Counted from the stretch's first letter, positions 52,936 through 64,000 are shown. The stretch is DNA of 64,000 bases from Blastobasis lacticolella (GCA_905147135.1 LR990049.1:4977428-5041427); one strand, 5' to 3'. Notes: generated from the letters alone by a model not told the origin. A program made the numbers and translations.

Positions 52936-53639
52936 TAGTGATGATTCGACAGCGTTTCGACAGAACGCCATATTTCGCTTTTGTCGATAATGGATGTGGG
53001 TTTGAATATCGTACCGATATCTTTTCAGCGGATGGATTACGTAGCGTTTCGGTTTTGGTTGGGTTCGTGAAATGTCCGTTGGATATTTTATTTCGAGTAC
53101 CCGGTATTTTACGGAATGACTAAGTACAATAAATACCTACGATCAAATTAATTATTCAATACTTCAATTGTAATTAAGCACTTTAAATTTTGAGTTGCAG
53201 AGTTTCATTTCTCTCCACACTTATAATTCCGGAAATCGCTTGTCGCTTCGACCAGTTAGTACGTAATGGCAAAAGCTTACGCGATCAACGAACTAAGGAC
53301 ATGGCTGAAACGCATTCCTAGCATATTGCCGTTGAAGCTTTTCAAACTTTGTGTGTAATTTACTACGCTTTCATTATTGAGTGTTTGTATCTGCACATTT
53401 TTGGACAACATTGGCGATTTATGTTTGAATTTTTTTAGAGGGGAGTGGAGGGTGGGCGTTATGGGCATAGGAAGCGTGTGAGCATCAATTTAACATAGAG
53501 AATACCATAAACACACAATAATAGTACAGTACAGAACAGCTCGAAAAGTTAAAAAAAATTCTAAATTTTGTACTTAAAAATAAATAAAAGATAATTAAAA
53601 ATGAGAGTATATTAAGACGACGCGAGGATGCCCAAAAAC
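52936..53639. other. Non-coding stretch, nothing recognised
   Basis: AT-rich; a short plus frame at 52938-53123 continues from the CpG patch (MIRQRFDRTPYFAFVDNGCG) but matches nothing known to me. Confidence 0.35.
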
Positions 53640-53715
53640 GAAATGGAGGAAAATGAGTCGGAAAGTGGACCCTGGCAGAAGCCGGGACCGACTGCTCGGA
53701 TGATGATGATGACAA
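53640..53715 (+). repeat. LINE 3' tail (GGACCCTGGCAGAAGCC type)
   Basis: GGAAAGTGGACCCTGGCAGA, AGCCGGGACCGACTGCTCGG and ATGATGATGATGA tail. Confidence 0.65.
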
Positions 53716-54021
53716 TTAAGAGTATATTAAGAGACATTTGGCGTATGTTTTATAAAAAATTAGTAAGCCGTCTTCTACCTGGAGGAACCCAAACTTGGCA
53801 TGTTTTGAAAATATTTCTGGAATTTTTAGAAAATGGGTGGTCGCAAGTTTAGATTTTAGAACCGGCTCGTGAAGGCCTTTCATTTGATACTAAACACGAT
53901 AGATTTCTAAAAAAAATCCATCCAGGTCAAATCGCGTAGAAATCGTGTAATGTAAAATCCAATGGGCAAGAGCCCACTCTTACTCTAGACCCAAGGGGAT
54001 CTGGGAATGGTTTAGATTCAC
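53716..54021. other. Non-coding stretch before the minisatellite
   Basis: No feature recognised; it may include the 5' part of the Helitron that carries the array, but no TC terminus is visible. Confidence 0.35.
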
Positions 54022-54747
54022 ACCTAAGGTGTAGGGTAGGTGTAGGGTAGGTGTAGGGTAGGTGTAGGGTAGGTGTAGGGTAGGTGTAGGGTAGGTGTAG
54101 GGTAGGTGTAGGGTAGGTGTAGGGTAGGTGTAGGGTAGGTGTAGGGTAGGTGTAGGGTAGGTGTAGGGTAGGTGTAGGGTAGGTGTAGGGTAAGTGTAAG
54201 GTAGGTGTAGGGTAGGTGTAGGGTAGGTGTAGGGTAGGTGTAGGGTAGGTGTAGGGTAGGTGTAGGGTAGGTGTAGGGTAGGTATAGGGTAGGTGTAGGG
54301 TAGGTGTAGGGTAGGTGTAGGGTAAGTGTAAGGTAGGTGTAGGGTAGGTGTAGGGTAGGTGTAGGGTAGGTGTAGGGTAGGTGTAGGGTAAGTGTAAGGT
54401 AGGTGTAGGGTAGGTGTAGGGTAGATGTAGGGTAGGTGTAAGGTAGGTGTAGGGTAGGTGTAGGGTAGGTGTAGGGTAGGTGTAGGGTAGGTGTAGGGTA
54501 GGTGTAGGGTAGGTGTAGGGTAGGTGTAGGGTAAGTGTAAGGTAGGTGTAGGGTAGGTGTAGGGTAGGTGTAGGGTAAGTGTAAGGTAGGTGTAGGGTAG
54601 GTGTAGGGTAGATGTAGGGTAGGTGTAAGGTAGGTGTAGGGTAGGTGTAGGGTAGGTGTAGGGTAGGTGTAGGGTAGGTGTACGGTAGGTGTAGGGCAGG
54701 TGTAGGGTTAGAACGCTACGCGAACGAAGTCGCGCCGGGTCCACTAG
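54022..54747 (+). mobile_element. Helitron 3' part carrying an expanded minisatellite
   Basis: The right end is TACGCGAACGAAGTCGCGCC then GGGTCCACTAG followed by T. CGCGA-ACGAAG-TCGCG forms the terminal hairpin 10 nt before CTAG. Everything to the left up to about 54026 is the 11-bp array. Other copies of this Helitron have only short GGTAGGGTAG runs at the same place, so the array is an internal expansion. The 5' end could not be located. Confidence 0.7.
54026..54709. repeat. Minisatellite, about 62 copies of an 11-bp unit
   Basis: The unit is GGTGTAGGGTA. Variant units with AAGTGTAAGG start at 54191, 54323, 54389, 54532 and 54576; every spacing (132, 66, 143, 44) is a multiple of 11. The block from 54389 including the unusual GATGTAGG unit (54424) is repeated exactly 187 bp later (54576, 54611), that is 17 units, showing a segmental duplication inside the array. 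Because 3 x 11 = 33 the array gives an 11-residue periodic open frame on the minus strand, which is not a gene. Confidence 0.95.
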
Positions 54748-54931
54748 TATGTTATAAAACGAGGTCCGACGCCGCGTCTGTGTGTTTGTCTGTTCGCGAT
54801 AAACTCAAAAACTACTGGACGGATTTTCATGCGGTTTTCACCAATAGACAGAGTGGTACATGAGCAAGGTTTACGTGCATTGTATAATTTGTTAAGGTTA
54901 CTACACTGGTGAAACCCGGCCGGGTCGGTAG
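54748..54931 (+). mobile_element. Helitron interrupted at its 5' end by the array-bearing Helitron
   Basis: Immediately after the first CTAG the sequence TATGTTATAAAACGAGG continues with GTCTGTTCGCGATAAACTCA, ACTGGACGGATTTTCATGCG and CACCAATAGACAGAGTG, and ends CCCGGCCGGGTCGGTAG before a T. These are body and end of a second Helitron subfamily whose TCTATACTA start is missing. Insertion of the array-bearing element at an A|T inside that start would explain it. Confidence 0.6.
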
Positions 54932-55789
54932 TTATGAAATATGTGATTTTTATCCTTTTAAATAGCACTGTAACAGAAGCTCGATGTTGCTTGGTACTCA
55001 AAGCGGTAGTCGCTATCTCCACTAATAAAGTGAAGCTATCGTAAGCGCCAGGTGGTCTACAATCTTATCGACAATTTATATTTTACGATCCACTTAAGAC
55101 GAGACCAGTTTTTTTAATCGAGCTTGAGGTGTGCAAAGCACCTATTATAGAATTTTTCCTACTCCTGAGTGTTGCTTCTTAATTCAATTTGTTCTTATTT
55201 GCTTTTTAATTCAAACGCTATATGCGTCGCCGAATATTGGGCGAATAAAGTGTAAGTTAGAGTGGAGTCCATCGACTCGATATGAAGAAGAATTCAATTT
55301 GTTGCGAGTTCGAGGCATATCATCGGGCGCGCCTGAGTGTCAAAACTCAGAACCTGTGTGTGGTCGCTGTAGATCCTGGCTACACAGGAAGCATATATTG
55401 TTTTTTAATAAATAAATAGATTGTGACAAATGAATGGCCAATAGCGGACATCTCGGTCACAACGAATTTGTAAGCGGTCTAAGCGATAGCTCTAAAAGAA
55501 GTAGTATTGATTACAGTTTAATGATATTGAAATGTTTATTTATTATATACCTACTTTATTGCACATGAAACAAGTTAAAAACAATTATTACAAGAGGTTG
55601 TTTACAAAGGTGGGCTTATCTCTTATTTATTACAGTTTTCATGTTTTATGAATGAATTAATGAATGAATGGTTTCATGAATTATTGCTAGTAGTTGACCG
55701 AGTGGTTAATGTAAGTTATCAAAAATCCACTTGTCACGATTTATTTATTTATTTATTTTTGGAAAGCCAGAAGCATTTACTATATTACT
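54932..55789. other. Non-coding stretch, no identified gene
   Basis: Short frames only (for example 55131-55415 plus). TTTTTTAATAAATAAATAG at about 55400 could be an old poly(A)/AATAAA end. Confidence 0.35.
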
Positions 55790-55990
55790 ACATTAGCCCG
55801 AATCATCCCACTGCTGGGCAAAGGCCTCTTCCCGATTTTTCCACTCTTCACGATCAAGTGCCAATGTCTTCCAGTCACTTTCGAAGGCCCGCAGCTCATC
55901 TGACCACCTTTTCTTGGGTCTGCCGCGACGTTGTTTCCGAGAATTGGGTGTCCAAAATTGGGTTTTAGCCCATAACTCCTCCGACATTTG
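55790..55990 (-). pseudogene. LINE ORF2 C-terminus, intact over 64 codons, antisense
   Basis: The minus strand encodes ELWAKTQFWTPNSRKQRRGR and on through PKKRWSDELRAFESDWKTLA to NREEAFAQQWDDSG. This is the RRGRPKKRW-DEL / W---A-DR-EW / EEAF-QQW ending of an insect endonuclease-reverse transcriptase LINE. The frame is clean here, but the upstream catalytic part is missing. Confidence 0.75.
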
Positions 55991-58900
55991 TTATATCAAT
56001 AACAACAGTAAGCCATAGGTTTTCACATATTATTATAGCATCACAATAGGTATACAAATCTTACAGCTACGCACAAGATCATACGTGAACATTATTTAGG
56101 TATATCCCAGTGCTTACACTGTCTAAGTGCGCGCAGTCAAACAATTACTCACTAGCCCACGTTCACTGAAAGAAAATTATAATTAAAAATATCGAATTAC
56201 TTTTTCGGAGAGTTGGAGAGAAAGGAGTGGTATCGAATTTAATCATTCACATGCAGGTATTTAGAACTGTTCACACTATTTGCATTCTATATCTTGTGAA
56301 TTAGTTTTGTGAGAGATTCATTAGCGTATTAGATAATGGCTAACCATGTATTTCTTTAAGGTACCAAAAGCGTCTCCTCAAAACACCTACCTATATGATG
56401 TGTTATATTCGTACATAGAATGATCTTTTGCACTATTGAGTTTAGAGATAAATTACTTCGTGCAGGTACATATATTATTCTGGTGCTGTTCGGTAAACTT
56501 TAAAGTTCAATCAAAATCTGTTTTGTTGTTTTTGTGTGACGACTCTCAACAATGGAGTTGCACCAAGAGTTGTCACTTTTAACCATAATTAGAATTAACT
56601 TGTTAATATGGTTCAAAGGTTTTTGACAAAAAATATGCAAAGCATTCACCTGCTCAGACATCGGCATATCAGCCTTTGGCTGCTGGCCTATTATCTAATA
56701 ATAATAATAATAACAATACTAAATAATTTGAAGGATTTACAACCGGCGACAAGCAATTTAACGGCCAAACTTAATGGGGGTACGACACGGCTACCTAACT
56801 GCAATTGCGAGAGAAAGCCATAAGCCTCATGTCGAGTAAGGGAACAAACCAATGACGAAAGAAACTCGTTGCTCCGTAAGGACTTGCCCTGTGGTTAAGG
56901 TTTCTATAGCGATTACAGACTATGAGCGTGTTGATTGACAGCCAACAAGCCATATTATGTAGCTAATATGATGCTAGGGAAATCTAGTTCTTAGGGTAGT
57001 TCTTTATTGGCACATCCGTCGGTCATTTTATGTATCCAAAGGTATGTCTATATGTATAAATATTTGACAGTATATTATATTGACCTCTTTATTGTACACA
57101 CACTATTACAAAATTTGTTATAGAAGTTGTCACTACGGCGAACTCATCTGTTTAAAAGATATCTTCTAACCATTCAAGATGACATTAGATAAATGATAAA
57201 CGGAAGGAAATTATATGCCCTCTCCTCTTAAAAGCACTTTTATTTTTCCTCATTGGAACAAACACATGGTCTTACCTTACGTTGAGTGTAAGTGGCATCT
57301 GAGTCACGATCACGCGTCACAATGAGGCAGCTGCCATTGGTTCTCGCGTTACTGCGTTTGCGCACGGCGGCGGCGGCATCCACTCCTGCGCATGTGGGCT
57401 CGCCGTGATTCATGCTTCAGCCAGTCCAGGCTGCTGTTACGGTTCTTGGTTCGAAGATGTCCGTGTCGGGGGATGCTTGGAAGTGGTAGTAAAGTACACA
57501 CTTTATTTGTATTTGTAATTCGAAAGGCTGATGTGAATACACAAATCGAAAATTGATATATTTTCATTCTGAAAGAAATAAAAATGTGCCACCCTCCCAG
57601 AAATGTATGAGAATATGTCCATACATACACGTCCATATGTGGAAGAGATAAAACAGGATTAAATAAATTAAAAATCTTATACAACGATCTGCCAGGTAAG
57701 TTCGGTATTAGAAACGGCACTTTGTTTCCAATACGCGTACCAGTATTCAGTCCTGCTCGATGAAGTCATCCATCACCCTTAATCAACCAACAAATTAATA
57801 CATAAGTACCCAACTGTAAGCGATTTGTTGCCAATTCGCGTATAGAAACCAGCAATGTACGTAACACCTGTTGTTTCTCTCACACGGAATTAATATAGAA
57901 TATCTCAGTAGCCAATGTAATCGAGCAAGTGTTTTTGACATCCTAAGCGATTTGAAGCCCTTTGAACTGCCGATCGATTTAATAAATTGCCTACTTTTAT
58001 ACTTTGAAACTGGACTCGTTGGCATTCCCTTAGGAACTACCTATGATTACTTTCTTTCTTTAAAATTATTTAATACAAATTATAACATATCACAATATGA
58101 AGTCTTTTGATCGACAAATCGGAAGGTTCTCTCTAGTAGTGCGATTACAATGGCGCCATAGCCACCTAATGCTTGCGTTTATTTTCCGAGTTGATGGATT
58201 AAGTGGCTAGTTTAGTACAGGCATATGATAAACTTTTGTTACGTAAAATCTGTCTACATGTTTCTCAAAGGCCGGTGTGCATTCGCGATTCTATTGATAT
58301 AATTAATGTCGATGGGCGGCGCTGAACAAAATGGTATTGGTGCTACATTTTAGTCTGTTGGCGTTGGTGTAGCTCTACTGATCACCACAAGTCCATTAGT
58401 CCACATTAATCGAATTACCTATCGACTACAACACACTTACCTACATCGAACTCGCAATACTGCGGTTCGTTACTATATGGTTTTGTTAATATGCGGGGCG
58501 ACTGCGACGGGAGAGGTTCTGGTTTACCAGTATAGGTAGGTAACGGGGTTTGTTAGTTTATTTCGCCAAAAGCATTTTTTCATAGTAACGAATTTTCACA
58601 CCGTCGAAGGTGAAACTAGCCGATGTGCATTACCGTCGACATCTGTAGGTATTCGACACCGCAATACCTCCGATTCGCCACCAGACGCACGTTTTGTTTT
58701 GTTAATCCTCGTGGGGCAGCTGCGAGGGAGAGGGCCGGCAGCTGCGCGCGCGCACGCTCGTAAATAAGATCCCTCCGAGAGGGCGACGGATTCCTTAATA
58801 GCAACGCGAACGCGAGCCGGCTCAACACATTAAAGCTTGGGAGCACTAGATGGTAAGGCTAGGTACGTGTTCCTTTGGGGAAAATGGGAATGTACTATTT

Positions 58901-59814
58901 ACTTGGGAAATATTGGTTTTTAGAAAAGTTTATTTCGGGAATTTTGTTAAAGTGCATGACAGCCTTATTGTACCCTAATCCAGACTGGAATGGATAGTAA
59001 GGTGACTATTGATACTATCACTACCGATAGTATTTTTGTACTGATTGCTCCATTCTACACTGATCACCTCAATGAAAGCTAACAAAGCTTGGTTTGGATA
59101 GCTAACAAAGTTCCGTTGCAGTAAACTGAAACTATTAATCGTCACACGTTATCGCAAAAGTAACAATTTCAATAATTGAAATCTGAGAATCGTTCACAAC
59201 AAAGTCACGTAATTAGCTGAAGTTGTGTTTTACGATGGGGAGAAGTAGTCTTGCTAAAACTACCACCTACCACCTAGAGAAAGGTGTGTTCTGATGTTCT
59301 TACCTTAAATTTCCTACGTGTAGTTCCATGATCATCGTCCGTCCTCCTGTCCTATACAGGGGTATAGGACTAGGCGGGGTGGCGCAGCATGGGGTTGTAA
59401 AATTATTGCACTATAACTGAATATATTGTCTGAATATTTGACTTCTCGAAGTACTTGCTGGTTGAACATCGCACTAGGTGGTTGAGCGCACAAACTGGCG
59501 ATTAAGCTTTAGACTATTTTATGACTATAACCTGGCTCTCGAACGTTCAAATGCCAGACCGAGCTTTCATTAGCGATGGCGCGGAAGCTGCTAGGCAGCT
59601 CGATCAAATAATATATTTTCTTATTCTAAAAAACTTACTCATTTAAAGCGAAAATATATGTGCCCACTGCCAAAGAATTAAACTTTTGAAGAGGATGATT
59701 TTAATTGGAAATGGAGAAAACAGCACAATTCTGAACTGACTTTATTATGGACTTCCTCTCAAGGTTTAGTAATGATCTGTGGACTCTTCTATTTAGTTTC
59801 GTATTCTAAGCTTT
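55991..59814. other. Long stretch without identified genes
   Basis: Mostly AT-rich. Two GC-rich spots are noted: 57340-57430 (CGTTTGCGCACGGCGGCGGC) and 58690-58810 (GCAGCTGCGCGCGCGCACGC); neither has a TATA box, donor or recognisable frame. No RNA gene or element ends were seen in these 3.8 kb. Confidence 0.4.
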
Positions 59815-59905
59815 GTTAAATTTAGTATAGGTTTGAAGACTTTCGTGGTTATTCCCTACACTTTCATTGCATATATTATTGGGTTTATTACCACGGTTAG
59901 TATTG
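59815..59905 (+). repeat. Unnamed dispersed repeat, copy B
   Basis: Inverted relative to 34325-34412: GAAGACTTTCGTGGTTATTC, CTACACTTTCATTGCATATA, GGGTTTATTACCACGGTTAG. Confidence 0.65.
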
Positions 59906-60568
59906 TTTTTACCAAATAACAAAGTGTATATGTATTTAGTGTCTTTTGATTAATTCTATTCTAATATAGAAATTAATAAATAAATTTACCTAATTACCTT
60001 AAATATTTGTTCTTTATTTATTCCTGAATAGCTGAGTCTATGTCTTACGCGTACCGCTACATCAGTATGTATATTAGTAGTTAAAAGAATCTTGAATAGC
60101 TAATATATACTAATGGACAAGCTTATGAAGGTGAAGCTCGAAAGGTTCAAAGGTGTATTTGCTATTTAAAGTTTTCAGCACTCATACTAGTTTTTAGGAA
60201 AACGTATCAAAGTACGAGCAGTTGCAGGGAGGTAACGTTTCATGTAATTCACGAAAATTAGCAGGTTTTAGGGATATTTTCTTGCCGGACAACAAATAGA
60301 CATAGACATCGATTTTATTTGGCAATAACTACAAGTATATATGACAAGTTGTAATAATATCAACAATGATAGGTATAACATGTTAAGACTAGGGTACATT
60401 AATTAAAATGTATGGTGAAATAGCTATCATTCTGGCATCAATACCGCTTGATCTCACGTGCCGCGCGAGGGTCCGGGGTCCGCCTTCCTTCTTTTCCTTA
60501 TCTACTTCGATTGATCTTTGGCATTCCGCAGGTGGTGAGTTTTTTGGCACGCACACCTTTAACGATGT
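59906..60568. other. Non-coding stretch with a SINE-1-like tail scrap
   Basis: At about 60460-60485 GCGAGGGTCCGGGGTCCGCC is the complement of the SINE-1 tail region (GCGGACCCCGGGCC). The rest is AT-rich. Confidence 0.4.
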
Positions 60569-60911
60569 TGAGCGTCGGTGGCCGAGCGGTTTGAGTGTCC
60601 CGGGTTCGAATCCCGCTCCGGCCATGTACCAATGACTGTTTTCTGAGTTATGTACATTAGTTGAATACTAACCGATGCTCTTACGGTGAAGGAAAACATC
60701 GTGATGAAACCTGCACATTCAGGCGACTGGATGTGTAACCATGATCCAATCTGGTCAGGTTCCCCTTGATCATGCAGGGTCATGGAGGTCAGATGGCAGT
60801 CGCTCCACTGTAATTACCTGACCTGCCGAATTCTGGATCATGGTCAAGTCGGACCCCGGGCCCTCGTGCGCGAGAGCACAACCGGGACATTAACGCCAAG
60901 ATGACTGACCC
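60569..60911 (+). mobile_element. SINE-1 copy with anticodon-arm deletion in its head
   Basis: Aligned to the copy at 9202, the head goes from GGCCGAGCGGTTTGAGT directly to GTCCCGGGTTCGAATCCC, losing about 22 nt. Body and tail are complete and longer by a block around 60790-60850 (ACCTGACCTGCCGAATTCTG). TTAACGATGT at 60559-60568 and 60912-60921 is a 10-bp target duplication. Boxes A and B remain. Confidence 0.87.
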
Positions 60912-60921
60912 TTAACGATGT

Positions 60922-61939
60922 CAAGCCGTCACTTCTTGGGCCGACCTCTTCTCCTCATGCTTGGTAGGAGTGGGATGGCCAGACATTGATCCCTACAGAA
61001 TTTGCTGATCTGCGCGATTCGACTCTATACTATCGCAGGCGGCATTCTTGCAGCCATAAAGAAAAAAATACTTAAGCAGCTTATCCGCGATGTCACGAAC
61101 ATGAAAGGTACAGCGAGGGCGTTTCAAACACGGTCTTTGTATGAGAAATCCACTCAATACTTTTGTCTACTTTATTTCATCTCTAGTATCAAAAAGAAAA
61201 TAGCAGGTAGGTACTCCATAGAAGAATACTTGAGCAAAGCTCTATCGATTTAAAAAGAATTGTCTCGCAGGCTCCCAGTTAGATATAACTGCTTAACAGG
61301 TGCTTAACTGCTGTTAAGCGTTTTCGTTTAGTTTTGACTGTAAACCTTTTACGTATGTCAAATAGGTATGTTAAATTTATCTGACAACTGTCATAGTATG
61401 GCTAACGTTGCTATGACTATCTACATTTCACGCTCACGTACCAGACATAGCTAAAAAAACTGCACAGTTAAGACTGAGCATGTGTAAAACAATTTCATAC
61501 CCAGTTGAGATTATGATTAATGGATTCTGCGACGCGATATTGTGCCAAGTGGCGTCAGACCAATTTTGTACTTATGAAGAAAAAATATTTTTTTAATAAT
61601 AAGTGCAGTTCTGAAAACTATTACTGCGTATGTACTTTTACTACCTTAGCATACGCAACTGAATTTCATGATTTTTAAAATTAAACGTGTCATAATGTTA
61701 AGAGAAAACAATTTAATATTAGTGTAGAGGGAAAACTGAAAAGTCACAATAAATTCCAGATCCCAAAAAGCACCCCACATAAAAGAGCACATATTCGTCG
61801 AGTTGCGGAGCTGCCCAGCTAAGTTCCTATAGCTACTAATCTCGAGAAGCACGAACAACACCGCCTAGCCCAATCGGCGTCCAGCAAAACAATAACGAAA
61901 AGAATCTTGGAAATCTCCAGTGTCGGCTGTAGAAGACGC
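60922..61939. other. Non-coding stretch, nothing recognised
   Basis: AT-rich, short frames without domains. TTAAGCAG/GCTTAACAG words near 61290-61320 form small inverted repeats. Confidence 0.4.
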
Positions 61940-62060
61940 CTTGACGGGAGCCGCTGCTATATTTAGGCGCGCCCGCGTCGCGACGCGTGCTGGGTGCGCA
62001 GGCGCAGGGAGCATGCGTTGGGCGGCTGTGTGCGTGAGCTCCAGATAAGCTATGCGAGCC
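61940..62060 (+). promoter_or_regulatory. TATA and GC-rich promoter-like patch
   Basis: TATATTTA at 61958 is followed by GGCGCGCCCGCGTCGCGACG, GGTGCGCAGGCGCAGGGAGC and GTTGGGCGGC. GGCGCGCCC and GCGCAGGCGCAG also occur at the patch at 42625. A start about 30 bp after the TATA would fall in CpG-rich sequence; no exon identified. Confidence 0.33.
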
Positions 62061-62272
62061 TGGTACTAGCGGCGATGTACCTGGGAGCACTGAACTTGGA
62101 TTGCAGTGCTGAAAATGCAAGCAGGCAGTTTGGGGAGTAATTGAAATTATTAGAAGAAAAAATAGGAATTGATTAATAGCACAAAATGATAAACACACAT
62201 AAAATGTATGTGAGGATTTTGTAGTACATAGGACATAGTATTTATGGGTGTATTTTTATTGGTAAAAATTTG

Positions 62273-62388
62273 TTTACGGGATCGGCAATGCGTGGGTGAT
62301 GCCCCTGGTATTGCAAACGTCCATAGGCTGCGGTGACTGCTTACCATCAGGCGGGTCGTAAGCTTGATAAGCAGTATAAAAAAAAAAT
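62273..62388 (+). mobile_element. LINE 3' end with poly(A)
   Basis: CGGCAATGCGTGGGTGATGC encodes the RQCVGDAPGIANVHR end, a stop, then ACCATCAGGCGGGTCGTAAG and a final A10 at 62378-62387. It is the same family as 8464, here with its A-tail. Confidence 0.7.
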
Positions 62389-63111
62389 TCAGGACTGAAG
62401 TGAACATAGCAAAAATCTAAAACCCCTTTCTAATTTGTCATTTGTTTATTTCGGATAGGCTACGGAACACTGCAACAGCTCAGCCCACGTTTCTACACCA
62501 TCTGCCCCGAATATGACGCAGACTCTGCAGGGGTCCTAATATCTGAAACGAAAATAAATAAACCAAAAAATAAATAATTAAAGCCGGTGATCATCACCGG
62601 CAGATTCCTTCTGCTGTATACTCGTAAAGTGATTCATGAAAGCTTTCAGCCGATTTAAATGGCCACGTGTGCCAATACCTACATGTGCAAAGGAACTTAG
62701 TGTCCGGTTGCCCATACTTGAGAGATGCGGCAAGACTGATTCATAGCTAAAGATTTCACTATTATTAAAGCACATTCAAATTCTTGCACGTGTGATTGCA
62801 CATTCTTTATTGCTCTTCTTGAACCCTTCAAGTCTGACGTTTGACAGGAAACAGACATTGTTTTCCCACTAAACCAACACTGTATATACGAAAAAAACGT
62901 AGTTTTTTATAAATGATGTACCTATGATTACGGCATCCGTAGATAGGTGACCTATGTACATACCATAGTGTAAATTTTCACCGGAATTGGGCTATGTATG
63001 CAAAACGTAACAACTACTTACTCCACACGAAATATATTCAGCCTAAATTAAATTGAAAATATATATTTTATTTTAACGGTTGATCATCCTGGCCTTAAGG
63101 CGAGTTTTACA
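62389..63111. other. Non-coding stretch, nothing recognised
   Basis: AT-rich, no feature recognised. Confidence 0.4.
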
Positions 63112-63369
63112 AGAGCGCGCTCCATTTAAACGTAGTTTGATCATACTTTCAACGTAATTTAAAAATTATATGGAAATCTTTCCATAATCACTCAGTGCAA
63201 CAGTAAAATTTCCATAATCACTCAGTGCAACTCATAACATCACATATCATGTTATAACATTTCAGTGTAACTTTAAAACGATATTTTATTACGAAAATCT
63301 TACACAATACCAGCATAGATAGCGTTATATTGAAAACATATTCAAACTACGTTTATAATGAACGCGCTC
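63112..63369. mobile_element. MITE with about 45-bp diverged terminal inverted repeats
   Basis: Left arm 63112-63156 and right arm 63326-63369 share GAGCGCG at the tips, then AAACGTAGTTTGA and TTTCAA, at about 80% identity. The body contains two direct copies of TTCCATAATCACTCAGTGCA (63180 and 63210) 30 bp apart. No coding. Target duplication unclear. Confidence 0.65.
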
Positions 63370-63371
63370 GG

Positions 63372-63445
63372 GAAGGCCCCTGAATCCGTCTTGACCATGA
63401 TCCAGGATTTGGCAGATCTTACCTCCGTGACCCCGTGACCACAGC
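63372..63445 (-). repeat. SINE-1-like fragment, antisense
   Basis: TGAATCCGTCTTGACCATGA and TCCAGGATTTGGCAGATCTT match the complement of the SINE-1 3' body at 60830-60860. Confidence 0.5.
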
Positions 63446-63849
63446 TACTGGAAAGCATCATATATGAGGGTTGTGGTTCCTTACCACCCTCTCATGGGTC
63501 TTGGGTCTCAAGCTGACCTCTCCTGCTCATAAACCCCCTGCTAACAGATGGACGACGGTCTGGCGAATCGGCGTTTCGCTTACGAGTGGAAATATTACAT
63601 CAAGTGTGATATTACTTTACGGTGGGTCAAATGGTTGTAATTTGTGAATTTTGATTTTTGGCAGGAAAAGTTCCATATTTGGATGCATTATGCTGATTTT
63701 CTATGTTTTTGGACCGACCTCTTTCGGTGTTGCCAATGAAATATTGAAGTTTTCATGCCGCAAATCAAAATTTAACCGTTCTAATCGAGGTTTCAAAAAT
63801 AGAGCTACTGGTAAAACGATTTCAGTAAATTTTCAAGCGCTTTCCTACT

Positions 63850-63912
63850 AACAGAGCGGACCCTGGCAGATTGACAGGCCTGGATTGACGGCTAGGATGA
63901 TGATTTGCATTA
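63850..63912 (+). repeat. LINE 3' tail (GGACCCTGGCAGAAGCC type)
   Basis: AGAGCGGACCCTGGCAGATT, CCTGGATTGACGGCTAGGAT and GATGATTTG; the most diverged of the tails. Confidence 0.55.
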
Positions 63913-64000
63913 TGTCGTTATTCGGTTGTCATTTACAGTTGGTATGAGAATAATTGGCTTCAGTTTGTAGTCGCCCCATATCCGGTATAGTACCTACGTA

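Noticed and set aside
54026..54709. CRISPR-like array
   Set aside because: Units are directly adjacent with no unique spacers; it is a minisatellite in a eukaryotic genome.
53980..54744. A 254-residue minus-strand frame with period-11 repeats (PTPTLHLPYTY)
   Set aside because: It is produced by the 11-bp minisatellite, since three units of 11 bp make 33 nt, or 11 codons. The start and end lie in array flanks and no signal peptide or other coding evidence exists.

Overview
The window looks like nuclear DNA from a moth or butterfly. The evidence is AT-rich intergenic sequence, no operons, poly(A)-tailed LINEs, tRNA-headed SINEs, and repeat tails ending in ATGATG runs. It also has short non-autonomous Helitrons (TC start, CTAG end, inserted between A and T) of types I know from Lepidoptera. 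I see no host protein-coding gene with a convincing exon structure. Nearly everything readable is transposable-element sequence, plus one well-formed tRNA-His gene and several GC-rich, promoter-like patches.

Layout. 0-11 kb: an 18-bp-TIR MITE, a long AT-rich desert, three related SINE-1/LINE-tail regions and a diverged direct duplication. 11.4-15.2 kb: a CR1-like LINE (2.5 kb open reading frame) joined directly to the stop codon of an older, frameshifted LINE reverse transcriptase. 15.3-17.1 kb: a cluster of GGGTCA/AGGTCA half-sites, a hAT-type MITE with 8-bp TSD, and a long foldback element. 18.9-23.5 kb: the centrepiece, a nearly intact Jockey-clade LINE. Its ORF1 is open from the 5' junction, ORF1 and ORF2 overlap as ATGA, ORF2 has one in-frame stop, and it has a poly(A) tail and a perfect 15-bp TSD. 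It sits in the terminal inverted repeat of a 257-bp MITE. 23.6-25.5 kb: a second hAT-type MITE, a CpG-rich patch with a possible first exon, and a small TIR element. 26-37 kb: Helitrons, a second CR1 3' end, tRNA-His, and LINE C-terminal remnants. 38-45 kb: promoter-like CpG patches, including one with a perfect kappaB-like site upstream of a TATA box. 45-56 kb: LINE 3' remnants, Helitrons and a 684-bp minisatellite of 11-bp units lying in front of a Helitron 3' end. 56-64 kb: mostly featureless, with one complete SINE-1 copy, a TATA/CpG patch and a MITE.

The Jockey ORF1 (zinc-knuckle RNA-binding protein) and ORF2 (endonuclease plus reverse transcriptase) together would carry out target-primed reverse transcription. 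LINEs of this kind also supply the machinery that could mobilise the SINEs here. No new multi-gene system is evident. The most unusual items are the nested insertions, the long foldback, the minisatellite associated with a Helitron, the half-site cluster, and two short coding-like segments I cannot identify. Boundaries of old repeats are approximate; family names come from motif recognition by eye.
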